Assembly (NCBI GenBank): GCA_050258555.1 | Contig: JBLMZA010000046.1 | Coordinates: forward strand, 14,161-78,160 | From: CAISDA01 sp050258555 | GTDB taxonomy: Bacteria; Bacteroidota; Ignavibacteria; UBA10030; UBA8401 | Length of the DNA stretch: 64,000 nt | Reading direction: 5' to 3' | Part shown: positions 44,758-54,022 of the stretch, piece by piece | Position numbering within the stretch: position 1 is the stretch's first letter | Layout of the letters: each line of letters starts with the position of its first letter | The notes under the pieces: generated by a model | Databases searched by the model: none | What the model saw: only the letters and a program-made list of their open reading frames with translations | What the model was told of the DNA's origin: nothing | Made by a program: the position numbers and the translations under genes

Positions 44758-45261
44758 TCAGTTCCGGAACAGGCTCTTCGGCTTCACCATCAGGCGCGCA
44801 AGCTCCGTCTGTATCGTCTTCGATTCCTTCAGGTCGTAATTATCCACGATGTGCTTGTTCTGCAGCCGGTGAAGAATGCCCTTGATCTTTCTGTACATCT
44901 TCAGCTGCCGGTTGTGGAGGTGGCAGATGTAGTTAAGCAGGATTTCAAGATTTCTTTCTTCAAGATCGAATGATTTGTGCTTCCGTTCCGCCTTGTAGAG
45001 CATGATCAATTCGTCCGTGCAATTCTCGTTGAACCGCGCAAGATACTCCATGTCCATCGATAGAGAGTTCAACACCTTCGTCATTCCGCTGACGAGGTTC
45101 TCGGAATACCGGAATTTCCTCTTCGCCTTGAAGAGTTTCTGAAAATTTTTCAGCGAATCCTCGATCTTCCCCACCTTCAAGGCGATGGCTTTGATGCGCT
45201 GGCCGCGCTTGTACTTGCTGTGATTGTATTCCTTTTCTTCCGGAGTCAGTCTCTTCGTCAT
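44758..45261 (-). CDS. Conserved-looking helical basic protein, unknown function
   Basis: From ATG 45261, preceded by GAGGAC, this gives 167 residues. The product is all helical, rich in Lys, Arg and Glu, with no signal peptide or TM. Segments with heptad-like spacing (IKAIALKVGKIEDSLKNFQKLFKAKRKF; NLEILLNYICHLHNRQLKMYRKIKGILHRL) suggest a coiled-coil bundle. The end VKPKSLFRN has a basic tail. No family is recognised. The first base beyond the kinase gene is two bases away, and the genes converge; its GC content is lower than its neighbours', which may point to transfer or simply to a basic composition. Confidence 0.6.
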   Translation of the reverse strand: MTKRLTPEEKEYNHSKYKRGQRIKAIALKVGKIEDSLKNFQKLFKAKRKFRYSENLVSGMTKVLNSLSMDMEYLARFNENCTDELIMLYKAERKHKSFDLEERNLEILLNYICHLHNRQLKMYRKIKGILHRLQNKHIVDNYDLKESKTIQTELARLMVKPKSLFRN

Positions 45262-45390
45262 AATGTCCTCGGCGGTCATTTTCGCCTATATATCTCATAG
45301 AACCCCATCCGCACCTGCGTGATTCCAGCCGACGGCGCAAAAACGAGACCCGTACGCAGGAAATTTTTTGAAAAATCGGAGATTCTGCGG

Positions 45391-45419
45391 TTGACTTTGC
45401 GTCAAAAAAGCGCTATCTT
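45391..45419 (+). promoter_or_regulatory. Promoter of tRNA-Gln
   Basis: TTGACT (45391-45396), 17 bp, TATCTT (45414-45419). The predicted start near 45426 is about 36 bases before the tRNA. Confidence 0.65.
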
Positions 45420-45461
45420 TTTATATAGTTTTTGATACAGCGGTTCTGAAATACCCTATAC

Positions 45462-45534
45462 TGCCCCGTGGTGTAACTGGCAACACGTCTGACTCTGGAT
45501 CAGAAGAGTTCAGGTTCGACCCCTGACGGGGCAG
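45462..45534 (+). tRNA. tRNA-Gln (anticodon CTG)
   Basis: The acceptor stem TGCCCCG (45462-45468) pairs with CGGGGCA (45527-45533), with G73 at 45534. The anticodon stem TCTGA/TCAGA encloses the loop CTCTGGA, giving anticodon CTG, which reads CAG. The T-arm CAGG-TTCGACC-CCTG is intact. CCA is not encoded. Confidence 0.93.
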
Positions 45535-45564
45535 CAATGCGGCACTCAACGCAGAGTCATGTAC

Positions 45565-45592
45565 AAAAAGCCGAGCTTCTACTCGGCTTTTT
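45565..45592 (+). terminator. Intrinsic terminator after tRNA-Gln
   Basis: AAAAAGCCGAG (45565-45575) pairs perfectly with CTCGGCTTTTT (45582-45592) around a 6-base loop CTTCTA, with a T-run at the end. It lies 30 bases after the tRNA and 21 bases before the start codon of the BatA-type gene, whose own promoter is therefore not obvious. Confidence 0.88.
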
Positions 45593-45613
45593 GCATTTTA
45601 TCGGGGCGGCCAT

Positions 45614-47791
45614 ATGACGTTTCTGAATCCCTTCGTCCTTTTCGGCCTGGCAGCGGCGGCAATACCGATTCTGCTCCATCTCCTGAACAAGCGGAAGCTT
45701 CGGACGGTGGAATTCAGTTCCCTTTCCTTCCTGAAAGAACTGCAGAAAACCACGATGCGCCGGATCACGCTCCGCCAGTGGCTGCTCCTTCTTCTCCGCA
45801 CGCTCCTGATCATCCTTGTGGTGCTGGCATTTTCCCGCCCCGTGCTGCAGGGTTCATTCGGCGGTTTCGGCTCGCGCGCAAAAACCTCGATGGTTCTCAT
45901 CGTGGACGACTCCTACAGCATGTCGCTGGAAAACCAGCAGGGCGCATACATCCGGCAGGCGCGCGATGCGGCGCTCCGCGTGCTCGACATGATGAAGGAC
46001 GGCGACGATGCCGTCCTGATCAAAGTATCGGATGTGCCGCAGAGTTCGGCCGAACCCGCCCGCGATCCGGCGCGCATGCGCACACTGCTTCAGGAACTCA
46101 CCGTCAGTCCGAAACACCGCACGATCGAAGACGCCATGCGTCTTGCCGCACGCCTTCTTGCCCAATCGAAGAATTTCAACAAGGAAGTCTACATCTTCAC
46201 CGATGCCCAGCGCTCGACGTTCGTCAATATGGCATCCACCGGGACCGAAGCGGGCAGGGAGAAGCTGTTCGATGCGCGGACGAAATTCTTCGTGCTTCCC
46301 TTCAGCGACAGGCCGTTCGAGAACTGCGGCATCACGGGCATCAGCCGCCAATCATTGCTGCTCCAGCCGGGCAAGCCCGCTTCGGTGGAGGTTCTGGTCA
46401 GAAATTTCGGCACATCGGCCGTCTCGAACCGCATCGCCAGCCTGATCGTGAACGGCAGCCGCGTGATGCAGAAGACGGTCTCCATCGCGCCGGGCGCGAG
46501 CGTGCCGGTCGAGTTTTCATTCACGCCGGCGCGCGCCGGATTCCAGCGCTGCTCGGTCGAGCTCGAAGACGACGTGCTGGAAGCCGATAACCGGTATTAC
46601 TTCACGCTCTATGTGCCCGGACAGATTCATGTCACGCTTATCGCGGACGATGAAACGCAGACGCCGTTCATCGGCGCGGCGCTCGATGCCATTGCGGCGT
46701 CGGGCGGCTCCGAAGGCGGGACATTCCTGAATATCAGCACCACGCAGCCGGGCAGGCTCTCGTCCTCGGCGCTCAACGACGCCGATCTCGTGCTTGGGTG
46801 CGGCGTGCGGGAATTCGGACGGACCGACGCTCAGATGATCGCAATGGCGATGCAGGGCGGCACGGGACTGCTGTTCTTTCCGGGTTCGCATGCGAATGAA
46901 AGCCGGATGAATGCGGAATTCTTTCCCGCGCTCGACCTTCCTCCCATCCAGCTTCCTGCGCCGCCCGCTGCCGGCGCAAGCGCGGGACAGACATCGTTCG
47001 ACCGGATCGATTTCGATCATGCCATCATGAAGGGCATCTTCGAACCCGTTCAGGGAAAGAAGCAGCCGCAGATCGAATCGCCGCAGATCTTCCGCCAGGC
47101 CCGGTTCCAGTCGCAGCAGTCGCTGCGGCCGGTCATCACCACGGGCACCGGCACGTATTTCCTCTGGGAAAAGAAATTCGGACGGGGCACAATCGCCGGA
47201 TTCAGCGTGGCGCCGACCACGGAATGGTCCGACTTCGTCCTCAAGCCGATCTTCATTCCCCTGCTGTCGCAGACGCTGCTCTACATCGGTTCGTCGGTCA
47301 ACGCGGGCGTTCAGCCGGGCGTGATCGGCCGCGAGGTCGATCCGCATATGCTGCTGATTCCGCGTTCGGCGCGGCATGCAGCCGGAAGTGTGCCGCTCGA
47401 GCTCTTCGGTCCCCAGGGGGAAGAAACAAAAATCGCGGCGACCGCGCCCGATGCCAAAGGCGCGCTTGCCCTGGCCGCATCACTTGCGGAAAACGCCCGC
47501 CAGACGGGCTTCTATGCCGTCACGCAGGGACGGGACACGGTGACGGTGGCGGGCATGAATATCGACAATGCGGAATCGGATGGACGGCCGATCACCGCCG
47601 ATGAAATCCGATCCGTGATCGCCGAATACGGCGGCACACCCGCGGTCCTCACGCCCGGCACCGCGATCGACCGGACCGTGCTGGAAAGCCGCTTCGGCGT
47701 GGAACTGTGGAAATATTTTCTTATCGTTGCATTATTGATTGCGGTCATCGAAATGCTCGTTGCCCGCGAAACGCACGAGGTGCAGGCATGA
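45614..47791 (+). CDS. BatA-type membrane protein with vWA domain
   Basis: The 725-residue protein begins with the BatA N-terminus: TM segment NPFVLFGLAAAAIPILLHLL followed by KRKLRTVEFSSLSFLKEL and a second TM (LRQWLLLLLRTLLIILVVLAF). A von Willebrand A domain follows with the metal site DDSYSMS near residue 100 and the long central and C-terminal regions are beta-rich with a last TM (FLIVALLIAVIEMLVA). Proteins of this kind are typical of the Bacteroidetes Bat (aerotolerance) and related membrane clusters, but no moxR, batB or batC is adjacent. Its start is 21 bp after a tRNA terminator, so its promoter is uncertain. Confidence 0.85.
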   Translation: MTFLNPFVLFGLAAAAIPILLHLLNKRKLRTVEFSSLSFLKELQKTTMRRITLRQWLLLLLRTLLIILVVLAFSRPVLQGSFGGFGSRAKTSMVLIVDDSYSMSLENQQGAYIRQARDAALRVLDMMKDGDDAVLIKVSDVPQSSAEPARDPARMRTLLQELTVSPKHRTIEDAMRLAARLLAQSKNFNKEVYIFTDAQRSTFVNMASTGTEAGREKLFDARTKFFVLPFSDRPFENCGITGISRQSLLLQPGKPASVEVLVRNFGTSAVSNRIASLIVNGSRVMQKTVSIAPGASVPVEFSFTPARAGFQRCSVELEDDVLEADNRYYFTLYVPGQIHVTLIADDETQTPFIGAALDAIAASGGSEGGTFLNISTTQPGRLSSSALNDADLVLGCGVREFGRTDAQMIAMAMQGGTGLLFFPGSHANESRMNAEFFPALDLPPIQLPAPPAAGASAGQTSFDRIDFDHAIMKGIFEPVQGKKQPQIESPQIFRQARFQSQQSLRPVITTGTGTYFLWEKKFGRGTIAGFSVAPTTEWSDFVLKPIFIPLLSQTLLYIGSSVNAGVQPGVIGREVDPHMLLIPRSARHAAGSVPLELFGPQGEETKIAATAPDAKGALALAASLAENARQTGFYAVTQGRDTVTVAGMNIDNAESDGRPITADEIRSVIAEYGGTPAVLTPGTAIDRTVLESRFGVELWKYFLIVALLIAVIEMLVARETHEVQA

Positions 47792-47851
47792 GGGCTCCGT
47801 CCTTCGGTCCCCGCCTCTCCTCCATTCACATGAATCTGAATTGATACGTAT

Positions 47852-49144
47852 ATGATCGATCTGGCAAACACGACACGTGAACGCGCCGTTGCAGTGGGAC
47901 TTGTCACGCGGTTTGTTCGCAGACAGCAGGCCGAGGATTATCTCGACGAGCTCGCGCTCCTGGCCGATACGGCCGGAGCCGATGTGATCCATAAAGTCCT
48001 GCAGGAACGCGACGGCATCGAGCCCGCCTATTACATCGGCAAGGGAAAGGTCGAGCAGCTGGCACAGCTGGTGGAAGATGAAAAGATCAACCTCATCATT
48101 TTCGACGACGACCTCTCCCCTGTGCAGCTGCGGAATCTCGAGCGCATGACGAAAGTGAAGGTGCTCGACCGCAGCGGGCTCATTCTCGATATCTTCGCGA
48201 CGCGCGCCCGCACGAATGAAGCGCGCACGCAGGTCGAACTTGCGCAGCTGCAGTATCTGCTGCCCCGCCTCACGCGCCAGTGGACGCACTTGTCGAAGCA
48301 GTTCGGCGGCATCGGCACCAAGGGGCCGGGCGAAACACAGATCGAGACGGACCGCCGCATGATCCGTACGCGCATTGCGCATCTGAAATCGAAGCTCGCC
48401 AAGATCAGCTCGCAGCGCAAGACGCAGCGGCAGGGCCGGAAGGACTTCATCAGTCTCGCGCTCGTGGGCTACACGAACGTCGGCAAGTCGACGCTGCTGA
48501 ACGCATTGTCCTCATCGGAGGTCTTCGTCGAGAACCGATTGTTTGCGACGCTCGATGCGACGACGCGCGTCGTCGAGCTTGCGCCCTCGACGAACGTGCT
48601 TCTGACCGATACGGTCGGCTTCATCCGCAAGCTGCCCCATCATCTGGTCGCTAGCTTCAAGAGCACGCTCGAGGAGATCGTCGAAGCCGACGTGCTGCTG
48701 CACGTCATCGACGCCTCGCATCCCACGGCCGAAGAGCAGATCCGTGTGGTCAATGAGACGCTTGCCGAGCTCGGCGCGGCGCAGAAGCCCATGCTCCACG
48801 TCTTCAACAAAGTGGACATGCTCGAAGACCGGAGCATGATGCACGATCTTCAGGAAAAGTATTCTCCTGCCGTTTTCATTTCGGCACAGCGCGGCATCAA
48901 TCTCTCGGGATTGAAGGACGCGCTTGTGAAGATGACGACAAGCACGGGGACCGAATTCCAGGTGACGCTGCCCGCATCGGCATACAAGGCGCTGTCGGCG
49001 CTTCACGAGCTTGCCGAAATTTCAGGCAAGACGTATGACGATGAAGTGGTGACGCTGAAACTGCGCGCCAGCGGGAAGAACAGGAAGCGCATCGAACAGA
49101 TCATCGCCCAGGCCGACGGCACGCTCGAGCTCCTGTCGCACTGA
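47852..49144 (+). CDS. hflX: Ribosome-associated GTPase HflX
   Basis: HflX splits stalled or heat-damaged ribosomes. The 430 residues hold the N-terminal HflX domain (about 1-180, with YYIGKGKVEQL, VLDRSGLILDIFATRA, QYLLPRLTRQW and GGIGTKGPGETQIETDRR, the Gly-rich loop of this family) and the G domain (about 200-360): P-loop GYTNVGKSTLLNAL, DTVGFI, NKVDM. Length matches E. coli HflX (426). It is 60 bp after the BatA-type gene on the same strand and stands just before the tRNA-Leu promoter. Confidence 0.95.
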   Translation: MIDLANTTRERAVAVGLVTRFVRRQQAEDYLDELALLADTAGADVIHKVLQERDGIEPAYYIGKGKVEQLAQLVEDEKINLIIFDDDLSPVQLRNLERMTKVKVLDRSGLILDIFATRARTNEARTQVELAQLQYLLPRLTRQWTHLSKQFGGIGTKGPGETQIETDRRMIRTRIAHLKSKLAKISSQRKTQRQGRKDFISLALVGYTNVGKSTLLNALSSSEVFVENRLFATLDATTRVVELAPSTNVLLTDTVGFIRKLPHHLVASFKSTLEEIVEADVLLHVIDASHPTAEEQIRVVNETLAELGAAQKPMLHVFNKVDMLEDRSMMHDLQEKYSPAVFISAQRGINLSGLKDALVKMTTSTGTEFQVTLPASAYKALSALHELAEISGKTYDDEVVTLKLRASGKNRKRIEQIIAQADGTLELLSH

Positions 49145-49155
49145 GGAAGCGTCTT

Positions 49156-49184
49156 TTTGCAAATCCGCCCGTTTTTCGTATATT
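49156..49184 (+). promoter_or_regulatory. Promoter of tRNA-Leu
   Basis: TTTGCA (49156-49161), 17 bp and TATATT (49179-49184), or TTGCAA at 16 bp. The predicted start near 49191 leaves about 15 bases before the tRNA at 49206. Confidence 0.6.
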
Positions 49185-49205
49185 AGAGTCTTCACGATTT
49201 TCTTG

Positions 49206-49287
49206 GCCGAAATGGTGGAATTGGCAGACACACCAGCCTTAGGAGCTGGCGCCGCGAGGCATGGGGGTTCGAGTCCCCCTTTCGGCA
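49206..49287 (+). tRNA. tRNA-Leu (anticodon TAG)
   Basis: Class II tRNA of 82 bases. The acceptor stem GCCGAAA pairs with TTTCGGC (49280-49286), A73 is at 49287, and CCA is not encoded. The anticodon stem CCAGC/GCTGG holds the loop CTTAGGA, anticodon TAG, reading CUA. A variable arm (CGCCGCGAGGCATG region) and the T-arm GGGGG-TTCGAGT-CCCCC are present. No terminator follows; the next gene begins 53 bases later. Confidence 0.92.
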
Positions 49288-49339
49288 CACTCAGTCCTCT
49301 GCTCTGCACGTTGCACACGGTTCCACCCGAAAGGCAGCC

Positions 49340-51580
49340 ATGCACCTCCGATCGACTCGGCACATCCTCCCCGGTTCTGTATTTTCTCCACTCGCCATCA
49401 CCTTCTCCCTCGCATTGTTCGTCTCCTCCGCTTTCGGCACGGGATCGGTCCGCGGTTTCGTCACCGATTCGGCAAGCGGCGAAGCACTCATCTATGCGAA
49501 TATCGTCATCAGGAGCACGTCGGTCGGCACGACGACAAATACCAAAGGGTATTATTTCCTTCCCGCCGTGCCCTCGGGGCCGCACGCGATTTCCATCTCG
49601 ATCATCGGATACAGGACAAAGACCATTCTTGTCTCGGTGAGGGAGAATGAAACGGCCATGTGCAACGTCCGCCTGGCTCCCGCATCGGTGCAGCTTGAAG
49701 AAATGACCGTGATCGGCGATAAGCAGGTCCGACTGAATGAAACGAACCTCGGTCTTCAGACGATGACCGCACGCGAACTTGCCATCATCCCGCAGGGCAT
49801 CGAAGCCGACCTCTTCCGGGCCATGCAATTTTCAACAGGCGTAAGTTCCACAGGCGATGTGACGGCGCGCTATTATGTGCGCGGCGGCACGGGCGATCAG
49901 AATCTCGTGCTCCTGAACGGCGCCACCGTCTACAACCCGTTTCATGCGCTCGGCATCCTCTCCGCGATCGATCCGGAAGTGATCTCGGCGACGGAGTTTT
50001 ATAAGGGCGGCTTCCCGGCCGAATACGGCGGCAGGCTGTCATCCGTCATGAACATCGTGACAAAGAACGGCAACACCAACCGCTATCACGGTTCAGCCAA
50101 TGCAAGCTTCGTCTCGGGCAAAACGTCCTTTGAAGGCCCGTTCCCGAACGGCTCATTTCTGCTGACTGGAAGGAAGAGTTACTACGGAAGCATTTTCAAA
50201 CATTTTCTGAACGGGAGAGATTCGCCGTTCGACTTCTGGGACGTGACATTCAAGTCTCATTATGCCGATCCGGAAAATGAATCGCTCGGCAAATTTACCG
50301 TGCACAGCTTCCTGAGCGGCGACCAGGTGAACAATCACGATCCGCTGCAGGAAGATTATTCGGTCCGCAATATGATCGCGGGCATGACATGGCAGAAAGT
50401 CTGGGCGAGTCCTCTCTATTCCACTTTTTCATTCTCATATTCAGGATCGCGCGCCGAGGCGCGTCCAAATCTGACGACATCGCATCCCCGCTCCAATGCC
50501 GTCAACGACATATCCGTCAACATGGACTTCGCATACGTCTACGACAGCCGCGACGAGATCGCATTCGGCATTCAGAATAAGTTTCTTCGCACATCGCTTC
50601 AGGTGCAGAATCCGTATGGCAGCAGAATCTCGTTCGACGAGCGCGGCTGGGATCTGAATACGTACATGGAGTACCAATACAAGCGGTGGGACGCCTTCAG
50701 GATCAATCTCGGCATGAGGGCGAAGCTGAGCGGTCTTTCGCGAGGAAGGCCGTTCCTTCTTGAGCCGCGCGTCGGAATGACATACAGGCCGTATCCGTTC
50801 GCCGCACTCAAGGCGTCGGTCGGCTGGTACTCCCAGGAGATCACCAGCCTCTCGAACGAAAAGGAAGTCATCTCGATCTTCGAACCATGGGTCATCACAC
50901 CGGCGTATCTGGCATCTCCCCAGGCCGCCAATTACATGGCCGGCATCGAGCTCGATATGAACGAACACATGTCGCTCGAGTTGGTCACGTACTACAAAAC
51001 CATGACCAATACAATCGACATCAACGATAAAAAAGCCTCGGATCGCGACAACGATTTCATCAATGTGCGCGGCCATGCCTACGGCCTCGAGACGCTGTAC
51101 AAATATCAGCCCTCGTCGTTCTTCTTCCAGGTCTCGTACTCGCTCTCCTGGTCGTTCAAGGAAAAATACGGAATGTTGTACACACCCCGTTATGACGCCC
51201 GCCACACGCTCGGCGCGCTTGTCAGCTGCGACATCGGCGCCGGCTGGCAGGCCAGCCTCAACTGGTCCTTCCGGACGGGGCTCCCATTTGCCCCCCTTCT
51301 GGGATTCTACGATCAGATTTCGCTCAATCCGTTTGCGCCGTCGACCTATCAAGCCCTTCCGCTGTGGGACAAGGCGAATACCGCGCGGCTGCCGATCTAT
51401 CATCGGCTCGACTGCAGTGTTTCAAAGAGCATCAGCACGCCCTTGACCGACATCACGGTCGGCGGAAGCATCCTGAACGTCTACGACAAAAAAAATATTT
51501 TCTATTTCAACCGCGATAACGGGCAGAGCGTCTATATGCTTCCGTTCACTCCATCGGTCTTTATAAAGGCTGAATTATGA
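49340..51580 (+). CDS. TonB-dependent receptor with carboxypeptidase-like N-terminal domain
   Basis: The 746-residue protein has a signal peptide (about 1-35), a carboxypeptidase-regulatory-like domain (about 35-125: VRGFVTDSASGEALIYANIVI, GYYFLPAVPSGPHAISISIIGY), a plug (about 130-235: YVRGGTGDQNLVLLNGATVYN, ATEFYKGGFPAEYGGRLSSVMNIVTK) and a barrel to the aromatic-rich end. It is of the SusC/FecA-like type with a peptidase-like N-domain, which is common in Bacteroidota. It overlaps the DUF4249 lipoprotein gene by 4 bp (ATGA), an arrangement found for such receptor/lipoprotein pairs. AAAGG precedes the ATG. The ligand is unknown. Confidence 0.9.
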   Translation: MHLRSTRHILPGSVFSPLAITFSLALFVSSAFGTGSVRGFVTDSASGEALIYANIVIRSTSVGTTTNTKGYYFLPAVPSGPHAISISIIGYRTKTILVSVRENETAMCNVRLAPASVQLEEMTVIGDKQVRLNETNLGLQTMTARELAIIPQGIEADLFRAMQFSTGVSSTGDVTARYYVRGGTGDQNLVLLNGATVYNPFHALGILSAIDPEVISATEFYKGGFPAEYGGRLSSVMNIVTKNGNTNRYHGSANASFVSGKTSFEGPFPNGSFLLTGRKSYYGSIFKHFLNGRDSPFDFWDVTFKSHYADPENESLGKFTVHSFLSGDQVNNHDPLQEDYSVRNMIAGMTWQKVWASPLYSTFSFSYSGSRAEARPNLTTSHPRSNAVNDISVNMDFAYVYDSRDEIAFGIQNKFLRTSLQVQNPYGSRISFDERGWDLNTYMEYQYKRWDAFRINLGMRAKLSGLSRGRPFLLEPRVGMTYRPYPFAALKASVGWYSQEITSLSNEKEVISIFEPWVITPAYLASPQAANYMAGIELDMNEHMSLELVTYYKTMTNTIDINDKKASDRDNDFINVRGHAYGLETLYKYQPSSFFFQVSYSLSWSFKEKYGMLYTPRYDARHTLGALVSCDIGAGWQASLNWSFRTGLPFAPLLGFYDQISLNPFAPSTYQALPLWDKANTARLPIYHRLDCSVSKSISTPLTDITVGGSILNVYDKKNIFYFNRDNGQSVYMLPFTPSVFIKAEL

Positions 51581-52560
51581 GATCACGCCTCTTCGTGTCC
51601 GGGCTGGCAGCGATCCTCGCCCTGCTGGTATTGTCGTGTGAAGAGCCCTTCACGCCGAAAGCGCCATTTGTGCCCCGCCCGGTTGTCATATGCATTATTT
51701 CCGCCACTGAGCATAACGGCGTCTACCTCATGCCGGTGAGCGCGACAGTGGCACGAACGTACGACGTTGCCGGGCTTGACCCGATGGCCAACACGACCGA
51801 TCCGTTTGATACGGCTGCAGTGGTGAGTGTCACGGTGGGCAACGTGAATGACCAGCTGAGACTGTTCAAGCTGCCGCGCGCCGATGCAGGCCGCTACACG
51901 ACAAAGGAATTCCGGTTTCAGGACCATGGCCTTTTCCATATGTATGGTGTGTATACGCTTTCCGTCACGACCGGAAAGGGAGAGCAGCTACGGGCGACAA
52001 CAACGGTGCCGCCGCGCCGGATGATTGGAACAAGCTATCAGTTCCCCGCGGGCGTGACGCCGATAACAACCAATCCGCATTGGACATTCGACTGGAATGA
52101 TGAACAGAGAAACGATCATCTGTATTTTCCGAAGCTGTTGTTGCAGTACCAGGTCATCACGCCTGAATCTACCGTGGATAAAAAATTGGAAATTCCCCTC
52201 ACCTATGTTGAAAAGGACGGCAAAAAAGTGCCGGTGTATCCATCTTTCACACGCGATTTATCGGTCACATACGACTTTTCGGCGATGGCAACGGCGATCG
52301 AGTCAATCGCCGAGGTGGATACGGTCAAGAGCCATTATAAAATCGGGTGGCTGTATTTCCAGCTCATCGAATACGACACCAATCTTTCGAATTTCTACGC
52401 ATCCTCGCACGGATATCTGGACGCTTATTCCATACGCGTCGATGAATCGACATATACCAATGTCACCGGCGGAGTGGGCGTCTTCGGCTCTTCATTCTTC
52501 AACAACATTTTCTTCGAAATGAAACTTCAATATATCCGCTCGTTAGGATATCGGATGTAA
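51577..52560 (+). CDS. DUF4249 lipoprotein, partner of the TonB receptor
   Basis: The 327-residue protein has a lipoprotein signal with lipobox LVLSC near residue 21 and the mature start EEPFTPKAPFVPRPVV, typical of DUF4249. These lipoproteins are encoded with TonB receptors in Bacteroidota and are presumed to help receptor function at the outer membrane; the ligand is unknown. It starts inside the stop of the receptor gene (ATGA). The second half of the gene (about 52.1-52.5 kb) is clearly poorer in GC than its neighbours, with many AT-rich codons, possibly a sign of fast-evolving surface protein or transfer. Confidence 0.82.
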   Translation: MRSRLFVSGLAAILALLVLSCEEPFTPKAPFVPRPVVICIISATEHNGVYLMPVSATVARTYDVAGLDPMANTTDPFDTAAVVSVTVGNVNDQLRLFKLPRADAGRYTTKEFRFQDHGLFHMYGVYTLSVTTGKGEQLRATTTVPPRRMIGTSYQFPAGVTPITTNPHWTFDWNDEQRNDHLYFPKLLLQYQVITPESTVDKKLEIPLTYVEKDGKKVPVYPSFTRDLSVTYDFSAMATAIESIAEVDTVKSHYKIGWLYFQLIEYDTNLSNFYASSHGYLDAYSIRVDESTYTNVTGGVGVFGSSFFNNIFFEMKLQYIRSLGYRM

Positions 52561-52590
52561 CGTTCTGTATATACTCTCGGCGGCCGTGCT

Positions 52591-52619
52591 TTGCTTTTCG
52601 GCTGCCGGGAATATATATT
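52591..52619 (+). promoter_or_regulatory. Promoter of the PIN-PhoH gene
   Basis: TTGCTT (52591-52596), 17 bp, TATATT (52614-52619). The predicted start near 52626 gives a leader of about 40 bases; GGAGAG precedes the ATG at 52667. Confidence 0.6.
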
Positions 52620-52666
52620 GCCAGAGAGATGAGGAAGGCATTCATTCACATCGGAGAGCATCCGTG

Positions 52667-53998
52667 ATGAAAAGCAAGCGAAAGAAAATCTTCGTCCTCG
52701 ACACCAACGTCATTCTGCACGACAGTTCCTGCATCTATCAGTTCGAAGAGAACGACATCGTCATACCCGTCACCGTGCTGGAAGAGCTCGATCACTTCAA
52801 AAAAGGCAAAGAGGAGCGCAACTATCACGCGAGGGAATTCACGCGCGCGCTCGATCTGCTCACTGGCGACTCCCTCTTCACGGCAGGCATACAGATCGGC
52901 GCGGGACTCGGCAAGATCAGCATCAGGCTTGAAAGCGAATTTCACGCCGATCTCAGGCTCAACTTCTCCCCCGACAAACCCGATCATCATATCCTCAACA
53001 TCGCCTACCGGATCTGCAAGGAACAGAAGTCGAAGCAGGTCATCCTCGTGTCGAAGGACGTCAATTTACGCATGAAGGCGAAGTCCGTCGGCCTGACGGC
53101 GCAGGATTACCGGAGCGATCAGGTGAAGGACATCACGTCGCTCTACACCGGACATTCGATCATCGAAGACGTGCCGCCGGCCGTCATCGACCGCATCCAT
53201 CATGCGCCGTTTGAAATCGATCCCTCCCTCCTTGCGTCCGATGCTCCTCTCCTGGCAAATCAGTATTTCATCCTGCGCAACCGGCAGCAGTCCGTGCTTG
53301 CCGCATTCAATGCGGCGCGGAAAAAGATCGTCCGCGTCGAAAAGCCGACGGCCTACGGCATCGCGCCCCGAAACGCCGAGCAGATCTTCGCCCTGCACGC
53401 GCTGATGAACAACGACATCCAGCTCATCAGCATTTCCGGAAAGGCCGGAACGGGCAAGACGCTCCTTGCGCTGGCGGCGGGACTGGAGCGGCGGAAGTTC
53501 TTCCGGCAGATCTTCGTGGCCCGGCCGATCGTTCCCCTGAGCAACAAGGATATCGGCTATCTGCCCGGCGACGTCCAGTCGAAGCTCAACCCGTACATGC
53601 AGCCGCTCTTCGACAATCTGGGCGTGATACAGCATCAGTACACAGAGATCGATGCGAAGGCGCCGACGGTGAATAAATTCATCGAGGAGGAAAAGCTGGT
53701 GGTCGAGCCGCTCACATACATCCGCGGCCGAAGCCTTGTGAAGGTGTTCTTTATCGTGGACGAGGCGCAGAACCTGACGCCCCATGAAGTGAAGACGATC
53801 ATCACGCGCGCAGGCGAAGGAACGAAGGTCGTGTTCACCGGCGACATTTTCCAGATCGATCATCCGTATCTTGACAGCTCATCGAACGGCATGAGCTATC
53901 TCATCGAGAAGATGAAGGGCCAGTCGCTCTACGCCCACATCACGCTTGAAAAGGGCGAACGCTCGAAGCTCGCCGAGCTCGCAAGCAATCTGCTGTAG
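52667..53998 (+). CDS. PIN-PhoH fusion protein (PhoH2-type ATPase/RNase)
   Basis: The 443-residue protein joins an N-terminal PIN nuclease (about 5-140: FVLDTNVILHDSSCIYQF with the first acidic residue, VTVLEELDHFKKG, LVSKDVNLRMKA) to a C-terminal PhoH ATPase (about 190-443: Walker A SGKAGTGKTLLALAAG, ARPIVPLSNKDIGYLPGDV, FFIVDEAQNLTPHE as Walker B, VFTGDIFQID). PIN-PhoH proteins unwind and cleave RNA and in some bacteria pair with an antitoxin, but no small upstream gene is visible here, so a housekeeping RNA-metabolism role is more likely. A GTG at 52664 could also start it. Confidence 0.9.
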   Translation: MKSKRKKIFVLDTNVILHDSSCIYQFEENDIVIPVTVLEELDHFKKGKEERNYHAREFTRALDLLTGDSLFTAGIQIGAGLGKISIRLESEFHADLRLNFSPDKPDHHILNIAYRICKEQKSKQVILVSKDVNLRMKAKSVGLTAQDYRSDQVKDITSLYTGHSIIEDVPPAVIDRIHHAPFEIDPSLLASDAPLLANQYFILRNRQQSVLAAFNAARKKIVRVEKPTAYGIAPRNAEQIFALHALMNNDIQLISISGKAGTGKTLLALAAGLERRKFFRQIFVARPIVPLSNKDIGYLPGDVQSKLNPYMQPLFDNLGVIQHQYTEIDAKAPTVNKFIEEEKLVVEPLTYIRGRSLVKVFFIVDEAQNLTPHEVKTIITRAGEGTKVVFTGDIFQIDHPYLDSSSNGMSYLIEKMKGQSLYAHITLEKGERSKLAELASNLL

Positions 53999-54022
53999 CC
54001 GCCGGACACGCGATGACCGGCT

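Noticed and set aside
52667..53998. PIN-PhoH as a toxin-antitoxin module
   Set aside because: No small antitoxin-like gene overlaps or precedes it; the upstream region holds only a promoter and the end of the DUF4249 gene.
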